DNA of 32,029 nt. Origin: Sulfitobacter sp. Lineage in GTDB: Bacteria > Pseudomonadota > Alphaproteobacteria > Rhodobacterales > Rhodobacteraceae. The first letter of the stretch is position 1. Each line of letters starts with the position of its first letter. Below are positions 1-6,620 of this stretch, piece by piece. Under the pieces are notes generated by a model. The model made no database searches, was not told the origin of the DNA, and saw nothing but the letters and a program-made list of their open reading frames with translations. The DNA lies in NCBI GenBank assembly GCA_024636445.1, contig JAGXHE010000046.1, positions 1-32,029 of the forward strand, read 5' to 3'. Position numbers and translations under genes: made by a program.

Positions 1-136
1 ATCCCGAGGGGCCGACCAGCCCGACAGTCTCGCCCGCGTTGATCTGCAAGCTGATGCCATGGAGGATTTCGACCCGCCCGGCATTGCCATCCAGCGACAA
101 CGTCGCATTTTCAAGGGTCAGGACTGGATCGGACAT
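1..136 (-). CDS. ABC transporter ATP-binding protein, YbbA type (5' part only)
   Basis: Only the first 45 codons are in the window; the gene runs off the left edge. The translation begins MSDPVLTLENATLSL and reaches the Walker A lead-in GETVGLVGPSG, the usual opening of an ABC ATPase that powers a permease at the inner membrane. The next gene, read away from it, is a TesA-type esterase. Divergent ybbA and tesA are a well-known arrangement in proteobacteria, where YbbA pairs with a large MacB/FtsX-like permease, so that assignment is favoured. The fragment alone would fit other ABC subfamilies such as LolD. The start is the only ATG in frame before the conserved strand. Confidence 0.75.
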   Translation of the reverse strand, partial: MSDPVLTLENATLSLDGNAGRVEILHGISLQINAGETVGLVGPSG

Positions 137-141
137 GTATT

Positions 142-162
142 CGTACCTTTATAGAGGGTACG
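142..162. promoter_or_regulatory. Inverted repeat in the divergent ybbA/tesA promoter region
   Basis: CGTACC (142-147) and GGTACG (157-162) form a 6-bp inverted repeat around an AT-rich centre, in the 50-bp gap between two divergent genes. It could be an operator or simply part of overlapping promoters. No regulator is recognised. Confidence 0.25.
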
Positions 163-186
163 CTTGGATATGGAGACTGGATCACG

Positions 187-825
187 ATGCGCAAGGCGAT
201 AGTAGGTATTCTCGCTGTTTTGTCAGGACCGGCTTTGGCACAGCCTGTGGTGATTGCGGCATTGGGCGACAGCCTGACCCAAGGCTACGGGCTGCCGCAA
301 GAGGAAGGCTTCGTGCCGCAACTGGAAAGCTGGTTGCGCGGACGCGGCGCAGATGTGCAGATTTTGAACGCCGGTGTTTCGGGCGACACCACGGCGGGCG
401 GTCTGTCGCGCGCGGCGTGGACGCTGACGCCTGATGTGGATGCGATGATCGTCACGCTTGGCGGCAATGACCTGCTGCGGGGCATCGATCCTGCGGTCAG
501 CCGTGCCAATCTGGACGGGATTCTGCAGGCGGCGGCACAGGCCGACGTGCAGGTTTTGCTGGTGGGGATGCAGGCGCCGGGCAACTATGGGCCCGAGTAC
601 AAGGCGGCCTTTGATGCGATGTATTCGGATCTGGCCGCGCAATATGGCACACTTTATGCGCCGAATTTTTTCGAAGGTATGGGGCCCGAGGGCACCGATC
701 CGGCAGCGGTGCGCGACTTCATGCAGGCGGACGGAATTCATCCGAATGCGGATGGCGTGGTGCAGATCGTGCAGGGGCTGGGGCCAGATGTTCTTGATCT
801 GATTGCAGAGATTCCAGAGGGCTGA
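187..825 (+). CDS. tesA: Arylesterase / thioesterase I, SGNH hydrolase (TesA-like)
   Basis: A 212-aa exported hydrolase of the SGNH/GDSL family, predicted to cleave acyl esters or thioesters in the periplasm. The signal peptide is about residues 1-18 (MRKAIVGILAVLSGPALA). Block I is GDSLTQGYG with nucleophile Ser29, the block II glycine lies in GVSGDTT, block III is GGND with Asn94, and block V is D182-G-I-H185, giving a complete Ser-Asp-His triad. Length agrees with E. coli TesA (about 208 aa). It diverges from a YbbA-like ABC ATPase gene, the same neighbourhood as E. coli tesA. The start at 187 is chosen because it gives the signal peptide directly. Natural substrate cannot be read from sequence. 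Confidence 0.93.
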   Translation: MRKAIVGILAVLSGPALAQPVVIAALGDSLTQGYGLPQEEGFVPQLESWLRGRGADVQILNAGVSGDTTAGGLSRAAWTLTPDVDAMIVTLGGNDLLRGIDPAVSRANLDGILQAAAQADVQVLLVGMQAPGNYGPEYKAAFDAMYSDLAAQYGTLYAPNFFEGMGPEGTDPAAVRDFMQADGIHPNADGVVQIVQGLGPDVLDLIAEIPEG

Positions 826-870
826 ACGCGCTAACTCAGCGAATCGTCAGCCCAAAAACCCCACAAACAA

Positions 871-894
871 AAACGGACGCCGAGGCGCCCGTTT
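871..894 (-). terminator. Rho-independent terminator of the cold-shock gene
   Basis: AAACGG and CCGTTT flank CGCC/GGCG to give a hairpin with one internal mismatch. Read on the minus strand it is followed by a T run (TTTTTG), 40 nt past the cold-shock stop. It sits between two convergent genes and may also serve the esterase gene. Confidence 0.7.
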
Positions 895-933
895 CATCTA
901 TCATATCAACAAAAAGGCTTGCGCCCAAAAGGC

Positions 934-1140
934 TTACGCCAGTGCGATGTTGATCGCGCTTTCGCGATTGTCGCGGCCATTTTCGATGTCGAAAGTGACT
1001 TTTTGGTTGTCGGCCAGACCGGTCAGGCCCGAACGCTCAACAGCCGAAATGTGCACGAACACATCTTTGCTGCCGCCATCGGGTGCGATAAAGCCGTAGC
1101 CTTTTGTTGTGTTGAACCATTTAACGGTGCCAGTAGCCAT
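934..1140 (-). CDS. Cold-shock domain protein (CspA family)
   Basis: A 68-aa single cold-shock domain, an OB-fold that binds single-stranded RNA and DNA and acts as an RNA chaperone in the cytoplasm. The RNP1 motif KGYGFIAP and RNP2 motif VFVHIS are intact, with the aromatic residues that stack on bases. Length is typical (65-70 aa). A strong Shine-Dalgarno AAAGGAG precedes the ATG by 7 nt. Alphaproteobacteria carry several paralogues, so whether this one is cold-induced cannot be said. It stands alone, with its own terminator. Confidence 0.96.
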   Translation of the reverse strand: MATGTVKWFNTTKGYGFIAPDGGSKDVFVHISAVERSGLTGLADNQKVTFDIENGRDNRESAINIALA

Positions 1141-1472
1141 CGTTATTCTCCTTTAATAACTGCCCACGGAATGCGGCAGGTCGGCAAAGTCTAGACAGAT
1201 CGAGAGACTGGGCCGGTAAAGGAGCAGTGTGGTCGATAGGTGTAACGTCGCACGTTGCGTATGAGCAATGTCGCGATGAAAATCAAGCAAAATACGACTC
1301 CGGCGGCCAATAAGCAAAAGCCTGCCGACATTCCTGCTGCTGCATTTTTGTGCGTCGCCACGGGAATGTACAGCCCTTGCGGTCGAATAATATTTTTTAC
1401 CAGTTGATAAAAAAATTATTCCGTGAGAGCGTTTTCAAAACGATGACAGAAAAATGTCTTGGGAGCGTTAAG
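1141..1472. other. 332-bp divergent intergenic region (csp / preT)
   Basis: This gap holds the leader and promoter of the cold-shock gene on the minus strand and the promoter and leader of preT on the plus strand. The half next to preT is markedly AT-rich (1380-1425) and contains a RutR-like site, listed separately. I see no protein-coding or tRNA-like sequence. Confidence 0.6.
1396..1411. promoter_or_regulatory. Candidate RutR operator upstream of preT
   Basis: TTTACCA-GT-TGATAAA. Against the published RutR consensus TTGACCA-NN-TGGTCAA it matches 11 of 14 fixed positions, and its left half is identical to that of the better site at 4907-4922. It lies 62 bp before the preT start, inside an AT-rich promoter-like stretch. 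Binding by the local RutR-type protein is inferred. Confidence 0.5.
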
Positions 1473-2807
1473 ATGGCAGACAATGAATTTACACCGGGGA
1501 TCAAGGCCGGGCGCTTGGAGCACAGCGCCTACGCCGCGCAGTTTTCAGACCTGCACCCGCCGCTGGACGATCACGAGGCGCTGGTCGCCGCCGACCGCTG
1601 CTATTTCTGCCACGACGCGCCGTGCATCACGGCCTGTCCCACGGACATCGACATCCCGCTGTTCATCCGCCAGATCGCTACGGGCACGCCCGATGCTGCG
1701 GCCAAGACGATCCTGAGCCAGAACATCATGGGCGGCATGTGCGCCCGTGTCTGCCCGACCGAACAGCTGTGCGAACAGGCCTGCGTGCGCGAAATGGCTG
1801 AGGGCAAACCGGTTCTGATCGGCCAGTTGCAGCGCTATGCGACCGACCATCTGCAGCAGCAGGGCATCCATCCGTTCACCCGTGCCGGGGCGACGGGCAA
1901 GACTGTGGCCGTCGTCGGCGCGGGGCCTGCGGGCCTGTCCTGCGCGCACCGTCTGGCGATGCTGGGGCATGATGTGGTGGTCTACGACGCGCGGCCCAAG
2001 CCGGGTGGGCTGAACGAATTCGGCATCGCCGCCTACAAGACACCCAACGGCTATGCGCAGGAAGAGGTCGACTGGCTGCTGCAGATCGGCGGCATCCGCA
2101 TCGAGACCGGCAAGGCCCTGGGCAAGGGATCGGGTGCGGGTCTGACGCTGGACCAGCTCAAGGCGGATCATGACGCGGTGTTCGTGGGCGTCGGACTTGG
2201 CGGTGTGAACGCGCTGGGGGCCATGGGAGAGGAAAAGGACGGCGTGTCCGACGCGGTCGATTTCATCTCGACGCTGCGCCAGTCGACCGACCTGACCGCC
2301 CTGCCCATCGGGCGCGACGTGGTGGTGATCGGCGGCGGCATGACGGCGATTGATGCCGCGGTACAGGCCAAGCTCTTGGGCGCGCTGAACGTCACGCTGG
2401 TCTACCGCCGTGGCCGTGACCGGATGAACGCCAGCCCGTTCGAGCAGGATCTGGCCGCCAGCAAGGGCGTGCGGATCGTCAACCACGCAGTACCGGTCGC
2501 CGTGCATGGCAACGGTGCGGTGCGCGAGATCGAGTTCGAATATGTCGATGGCACAATGAAAGGCACCGGCGAAATGCTGCGTCTGGCGGCCGATCAGGTG
2601 TTCAAAGCCATCGGCCAGACCCTGCAAGGCGACGGGCTGCCCGACCTGGACGGGCGCAAGATCGCCGTGACTGGGGCAGGGCGCACCAGCGTCGAAGGCG
2701 TCTGGGCCGGGGGCGACTGTGCCTCGGGCGGCGACGATCTGACGGTGACGGCTGTCGCCGAAGGCCGCGATGCGGCGATGGACATTCATTCGGCTTTGAT
2801 GGGCTGA
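1473..2807 (+). CDS. preT: Dihydropyrimidine dehydrogenase, NAD(P)H-oxidising subunit (PreT/PydX)
   Basis: A 444-aa flavoprotein that feeds electrons from NAD(P)H to PreA for reduction of uracil and thymine to the 5,6-dihydro forms. The N-terminal region has two Fe-S cysteine clusters: C43, C46, C51, C55, then the CARVCP..LCEQAC set near 90-105. An FAD Rossmann motif GAGPAG lies near residue 149 and a second dinucleotide motif GGGMTAID near 285, the plan of the GltD-like half of mammalian DPD. The ATG at 1473 is preferred over upstream starts because GGGAG lies 7 nt before it and homology begins there. preA follows after 36 bp. A RutR-like site lies 62 bp upstream. Confidence 0.93.
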   Translation: MADNEFTPGIKAGRLEHSAYAAQFSDLHPPLDDHEALVAADRCYFCHDAPCITACPTDIDIPLFIRQIATGTPDAAAKTILSQNIMGGMCARVCPTEQLCEQACVREMAEGKPVLIGQLQRYATDHLQQQGIHPFTRAGATGKTVAVVGAGPAGLSCAHRLAMLGHDVVVYDARPKPGGLNEFGIAAYKTPNGYAQEEVDWLLQIGGIRIETGKALGKGSGAGLTLDQLKADHDAVFVGVGLGGVNALGAMGEEKDGVSDAVDFISTLRQSTDLTALPIGRDVVVIGGGMTAIDAAVQAKLLGALNVTLVYRRGRDRMNASPFEQDLAASKGVRIVNHAVPVAVHGNGAVREIEFEYVDGTMKGTGEMLRLAADQVFKAIGQTLQGDGLPDLDGRKIAVTGAGRTSVEGVWAGGDCASGGDDLTVTAVAEGRDAAMDIHSALMG

Positions 2808-2843
2808 CGGTCGGGCTGCGGCCCACTTTGAGGAGACTAACAA

Positions 2844-4148
2844 ATGGCAAATCTGCAAAGCGACTTCGTCGGCATCAAAAGCCCGAACCCCTTCTGGCTG
2901 GCTTCGGCCCCGCCCACGGACAAGGAATACAATGTCCGCCGCGCCTTTGAGGCAGGCTGGGGCGGTGTGGTCTGGAAGACCCTCGGCATGGAAGGCCCGC
3001 CCGTGGTCAACGTCAACGGCCCGCGCTACGGCGCGATCTGGGGCGCGGACCGCCGCCTTCTGGGGCTCAACAACATCGAGCTGATCACCGACCGCCCGCT
3101 GGAAGTGAACCTGCGCGAGATGAAGGCGGTCAAGCGCGACTATCCCGACCGCGCGATGATCGCGTCGATCATGGTCCCCTGCGAGGAAGAGGCGTGGAAG
3201 GCGATCCTGCCCCATGTCGAGGACACCGGCGCCGACGGGATCGAGCTGAACTTTGGCTGCCCGCATGGCATGGCCGAACGCGGCATGGGCAGCGCCGTGG
3301 GGCAGGTACCCGAATACATCGAAATGGTCACCCGCTGGTGCAAGATGTACACGCGCATGCCGGTGATCGTGAAGCTGACGCCCAACATCACCAACGTGCT
3401 TTATCCCGCCGAGGCCGCCAAGCGCGGCGGGGCCGATGCGGTGTCGCTGATCAACACGATCAACTCGATCACATCTGTGAACTTGGACAGCTTTGCGCCC
3501 GAACCGATGATCGACGGCAAGGGCACGCATGGCGGCTATTGCGGCCCCGCCGTGAAACCCATTGCGCTGAACATGGTGGCCGAGATTGCCCGCAACCCCG
3601 CCACCGCCGACATGCCGATCAGCGGCATCGGCGGCGTGACCACGTGGCGCGACGCGGCAGAGTTTCTTGCACTGGGCGCGGGCAACGTACAGGTCTGCAC
3701 GGCGGTGATGACCTATGGCTTCAAGATCGTTCAGGAAATGATCTCGGGTCTGTCCGAGTATATGGACAGCAAGGGCATGACATCTGTCGATCAACTGGTG
3801 CGCAAGGCGGTGCCGAACGTGACCGACTGGAACCAGCTGAACCTGAACTATGTGGCCAAGGCCAAGATCGATCAGGATGCCTGCATTTCCTGCGGCCGCT
3901 GCTTTGCCGCCTGCGAAGACACCTCGCATCAGGCGATCGCGATGTCCGAAGACCGCACCTTTACCGTGATCGACGAGGAATGTGTCGCCTGCAACCTGTG
4001 CGTCAACGTCTGCCCGGTCGAGGATTGCATCAGCATGGTGCCGATGGACGCAGGTGCCACCGATCCGCGCACCGGCAAGGTGGTCGATCCGTCCTACGCC
4101 AACTGGACGACGCACCCCAACAACCCGTCCGCGACGGCGGCCGAGTAA
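2844..4148 (+). CDS. preA: NAD-dependent dihydropyrimidine dehydrogenase, catalytic subunit PreA
   Basis: A 434-aa cytoplasmic enzyme subunit that reduces uracil or thymine, first step of the reductive pyrimidine pathway. Residues 1 to about 320 form a dihydroorotate-dehydrogenase-like FMN barrel. The active-site loop NFGCPHGMAERGMGSA places Cys139 where DPD has its catalytic cysteine (Cys671 in the mammalian enzyme). The C-terminus carries two [4Fe-4S] motifs, C347-x2-C-x2-C-x3-C357 and C380-x2-C-x2-C-x3-C390, which link to PreT. Length is close to E. coli PreA (411 aa) with a short tail. The start has GAGGAG 11 nt upstream. It forms an operon with preT and converges on rutR, 4 bp away. Confidence 0.95.
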   Translation: MANLQSDFVGIKSPNPFWLASAPPTDKEYNVRRAFEAGWGGVVWKTLGMEGPPVVNVNGPRYGAIWGADRRLLGLNNIELITDRPLEVNLREMKAVKRDYPDRAMIASIMVPCEEEAWKAILPHVEDTGADGIELNFGCPHGMAERGMGSAVGQVPEYIEMVTRWCKMYTRMPVIVKLTPNITNVLYPAEAAKRGGADAVSLINTINSITSVNLDSFAPEPMIDGKGTHGGYCGPAVKPIALNMVAEIARNPATADMPISGIGGVTTWRDAAEFLALGAGNVQVCTAVMTYGFKIVQEMISGLSEYMDSKGMTSVDQLVRKAVPNVTDWNQLNLNYVAKAKIDQDACISCGRCFAACEDTSHQAIAMSEDRTFTVIDEECVACNLCVNVCPVEDCISMVPMDAGATDPRTGKVVDPSYANWTTHPNNPSATAAE

Positions 4149-4152
4149 GACA

Positions 4153-4803
4153 TCAGATCACGCCGGGGCGGTGCGCTGCCCCGGTGTCAGCAGGTGTCAG
4201 CAGGTTGCGAAACATGGTCTGCAGAAACTGCGATGCGGCGTCGATGGGGTCCTGCCCCTCCAGCAACACCTCGATCTGCGCCTGAAAGTCGGCATAGTGC
4301 TGCGTCGTCGCCCAGATCGAGAAAATCAGGTGGCGCGGATCGACCGCAGCCAGCTTGCCCGCGTCCATCCACGCCTGAATGACCACGCAGCGATCGTCGA
4401 ACAGCGGCTTGAGATCGGCGCGCAGATGCGGGTCCATCCGGGGCGCGCCTTGCAGGATTTCATTGGCGAACAATCGGCTTTCGCGCGGCAGGTCGCGGGA
4501 CATATCCAGCTTGCGCTGAACATAGGCCAGAAGCTCGGTGAGCGGGTCGCCTTGGGGGTCCAGCGCGATCAGCGGGTCCAGCCATGTCTCCATCAGCTGG
4601 CTCAGCAGGGTGACGTGAATTTCCTCTTTTCCATCAAAGTAATAGAGGATGTTCGGCTTGCTCAGCCCCGCCTGTTCCGCGATCTGGTCCAGCGTCGCGC
4701 CGCGAAAGCCGTGGGCCGAAAAAACATCCAGTGCCGCATCCAGAATCCGGCGGCGATTGCGGCGCTGTATGCGGCTGGGTTTCTTTACGAGTTGATCGTC
4801 CAA
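4153..4803 (-). CDS. rutR: TetR-family regulator of pyrimidine catabolism (RutR-like)
   Basis: A 216-aa repressor. The N-terminal TetR helix-turn-helix spans about residues 17-63 (RRRILDAALDVFSAHGF, then GLSKPNILYYF). The C-terminal half resembles the YcdC/RutR ligand domain, which in E. coli binds uracil and thymine. It lies between preTA and the amidohydrolase operon, and a near-consensus RutR palindrome is found 104 bp upstream of its own start. The natural reading is that pyrimidine releases it from both operons. A 10-bp direct repeat (GGTGTCAGCA twice, 4183-4202) lies in its last codons. The family is secure; ligand identity is inferred from neighbours and operator. Confidence 0.88.
   Translation of the reverse strand: MDDQLVKKPSRIQRRNRRRILDAALDVFSAHGFRGATLDQIAEQAGLSKPNILYYFDGKEEIHVTLLSQLMETWLDPLIALDPQGDPLTELLAYVQRKLDMSRDLPRESRLFANEILQGAPRMDPHLRADLKPLFDDRCVVIQAWMDAGKLAAVDPRHLIFSIWATTQHYADFQAQIEVLLEGQDPIDAASQFLQTMFRNLLTPADTGAAHRPGVI
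4163..4184. terminator. GC hairpin between convergent preA and rutR
   Basis: CCGGGGC (4163-4169) pairs with GCCCCGG (4178-4184) across an 8-nt loop. It lies 15 bp after the preA stop and inside the last codons of rutR. No T run follows, so termination would be weak or Rho-assisted. Confidence 0.35.
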
Positions 4804-4906
4804 AACGCGCCCCTTCTGGTTGCTTTAAATTCGGGCAAAAGCGCAAAGGTTGCGCAATGTGTCTCAGTCAGTTCTTGACTCAAAAGGTGCAGAGCGCAAT
4901 CGTGTA

Positions 4907-4922
4907 TTTACCAAATGGTCAA
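4907..4922. promoter_or_regulatory. RutR operator upstream of the pyrimidine amidohydrolase operon
   Basis: TTTACCA-AA-TGGTCAA matches the RutR consensus TTGACCA-NN-TGGTCAA at 13 of 14 fixed positions; only the third base differs. It lies 33 bp before the ATG at 4955. A TTGACT -35-like hexamer is at 4875-4880, but no good -10 at standard spacing is visible. The consensus is known from E. coli; action here is inferred. Confidence 0.75.
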
Positions 4923-4954
4923 AAACACGCGCCGCAGAGCGCGAGGGGGATAAT

Positions 4955-6205
4955 ATGGCAGCACCTGGGGAAAACCTGCGGATCGACGGGCAAAGGCTGT
5001 GGGACAGCCTGATGGACATGGCCAAGATCGGGCCGGGTGTCGCAGGGGGCAACAACCGCCAGACGCTGACCGACGAAGATGCCGAAGGCCGTGCGCTGTT
5101 CCAGTCGTGGTGCGAGGCCGCGGGCTGCTCCATGGGACTGGACCAGATGGGCAACATGTTCGCGCGGCGCGAGGGCACGGACCCCGACGTGCTGCCGGTC
5201 TACGTCGGATCGCATCTGGACACGCAGCCCACGGGCGGCAAATACGACGGCGTGCTGGGGGTGCTGGGCGGGCTGGAAATCCTGCGCACCCTGAACGATC
5301 TGGACGTGAAGACAAAGCATCCGATCGTCGTGACGAACTTTACCAACGAAGAAGGCACCCGTTTTGCCCCCGCGATGCTGTCGTCGGGCGTGTTCGCGGG
5401 CATCCACACGCAGGACTGGGCCTATGCCAAGACCGACGCCGCCGGTAAGACCTTTGGCGACGAGCTGAAGCGCATCGGCTGGCGCGGGGATGAGGAAGTG
5501 GGCGCGCGCAAGATGCACGCGTTCTTTGAATTGCACATTGAACAGGGCCCGATTCTGGAAACCGAAGGCAAGGCCATCGGCGTCGTCACCCACGGGCAGG
5601 GTCTGTCGTGGACCCAGGTTACCGTGACCGGCAAGGACGCCCACACCGGATCGACGCCGATGCCGATGCGCCGGAATGCGGGTCTGGGCATGGCGCGGAT
5701 ACTGGACAAAGTGGACGAGATCGCATGGGGACACGCGCCCCATGCCGTTGGCGCTGCCGGGCATATCGACGTCTACCCCAATTCGCGCAACGTGATCCCC
5801 GGCAAGGTGGTCTTTACCGTCGATTTCCGGTCGCCGGACCTGTCGGTGATCGAGGATATGGAGGCGCAGCTGAAGGTCGCAGCACAGAAGATCTGCGACG
5901 AGATGGAGCTTGAGGTGGCCTTTGAAAAGGTCGGCGGGTTCGATCCCGTAGCCTTTGACGAACACTGCGTGAGGGCCGTGCGAAATGCCGCCGAGCGGCT
6001 GGGGTACAGCCACATGAACCTGATCTCGGGTGCCGGGCACGATGCCTGCTGGGTCAACCGCGTGGCACCCACAGCGATGGTGATGTGCCCCTGCGTGGAC
6101 GGGCTGTCGCATAACGAGGCCGAGGAAATAACCAAGGAATGGGCCGCCGCAGGCGCGGACGTGCTGATGCACGCGGTGGTCGAGACGGCACAGATTGTCG
6201 GATAA
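4955..6205 (+). CDS. N-carbamoyl-beta-alanine amidohydrolase (beta-ureidopropionase), Zn-dependent hydantoinase/carbamoylase family
   Basis: A 416-aa M20/AllC-type amidase that hydrolyses N-carbamoyl-beta-alanine to beta-alanine, CO2 and ammonia, third step of the pathway. Metal residues are readable: H87 and D98 in GSHLDTQPTGGKYDG, the Glu pair E132-E133 in NEEG, H194 in ELHIEQGP, and H386 in LSHNEAEE. Length matches the family (about 410-420 aa). The ATG at 4955 follows GAGGGGGA, a strong ribosome site, and the RutR operator is just upstream, so earlier in-frame starts are unlikely. Family members also act on carbamoyl amino acids, allantoate or ureidoglycolate; the dehydrogenase and dihydropyrimidinase neighbours decide for the pyrimidine substrate (PydC role). 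Confidence 0.92.
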   Translation: MAAPGENLRIDGQRLWDSLMDMAKIGPGVAGGNNRQTLTDEDAEGRALFQSWCEAAGCSMGLDQMGNMFARREGTDPDVLPVYVGSHLDTQPTGGKYDGVLGVLGGLEILRTLNDLDVKTKHPIVVTNFTNEEGTRFAPAMLSSGVFAGIHTQDWAYAKTDAAGKTFGDELKRIGWRGDEEVGARKMHAFFELHIEQGPILETEGKAIGVVTHGQGLSWTQVTVTGKDAHTGSTPMPMRRNAGLGMARILDKVDEIAWGHAPHAVGAAGHIDVYPNSRNVIPGKVVFTVDFRSPDLSVIEDMEAQLKVAAQKICDEMELEVAFEKVGGFDPVAFDEHCVRAVRNAAERLGYSHMNLISGAGHDACWVNRVAPTAMVMCPCVDGLSHNEAEEITKEWAAAGADVLMHAVVETAQIVG

Positions 6206-6218
6206 GGAGTGCGCCGCC

Positions 6219-6539
6219 ATGATCGAACCGGATCTGAGCATCGCGGACCGCATCGGCCTGCTGGTTCAGGCCGAAGTGGACGAAGCACCGGTGGGCAGCG
6301 CAAAAGATCGCGCCTATCTGGCGGCGTTTCAGGCGGCACTGGTCCGGCCCTTTGCGACCACGGTGAACTTTTCCGGCGGGCTGATGCAGACCTGCTGGAC
6401 GGTGACGCGCACGGACGGGGACTATAGGGTGATCTACATGCCACGCGCGGGGTATTTCGCGCTTTGTGTCGAAAGCGACTTTGGTCCGTTGGACATTGGC
6501 GTGCATGGGCCCGCGATGGGGTGTTACGCCAGCGTGTAA
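6219..6539 (+). CDS. Unknown 106-aa protein inside the pyrimidine operon
   Basis: I do not recognise a named family. The gene starts 13 bp after the amidohydrolase stop, with AAGGAG 9 nt before the ATG, and precedes the dihydropyrimidinase gene, so it is translated as part of the operon. The product is soluble-looking, with no signal peptide or membrane segment. The first half is acidic and helical (SIADRIGLLVQAEVDEAP), the second half is strand-like with aromatic residues (MQTCWTVTR, YRVIYMPRAGYFALC). Three cysteines occur. Possibilities include an accessory factor for the neighbouring metalloenzymes or a small ligand-binding protein; neither can be shown. Codon use and GC are like the neighbours. 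Confidence 0.8.
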   Translation: MIEPDLSIADRIGLLVQAEVDEAPVGSAKDRAYLAAFQAALVRPFATTVNFSGGLMQTCWTVTRTDGDYRVIYMPRAGYFALCVESDFGPLDIGVHGPAMGCYASV

Positions 6540-6542
6540 GAC

Positions 6543-6572
6543 GGGGCGCTGCCCCGGACCCCGGGATATTTA
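6543..6572. repeat. GC-rich palindromic intergenic element
   Basis: GGGGC-GCT-GCCCC (6543-6555) is followed directly by CGGACCCCGGGATATTT, in the 81-bp gap between the 106-aa gene and the dihydropyrimidinase gene. Sequences of this form recur between genes in Rhodobacteraceae as far as I recall. It may attenuate transcription or stabilise the upstream message. No second full copy is seen in the window. Confidence 0.45.
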
Positions 6573-6620
6573 AGGCCAGAAGAAATTGGCCATACATGAA
6601 CTGACGACAGGAGAGACGAG

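Noticed and set aside
1545-4115. A very long minus-strand open frame (about 856 codons) antisense to preT and preA
   Set aside because: It is a shadow of GC-rich codon bias. The translation is His/Arg/Asp-rich with no motif, while both plus-strand genes have full family signatures and ribosome sites.
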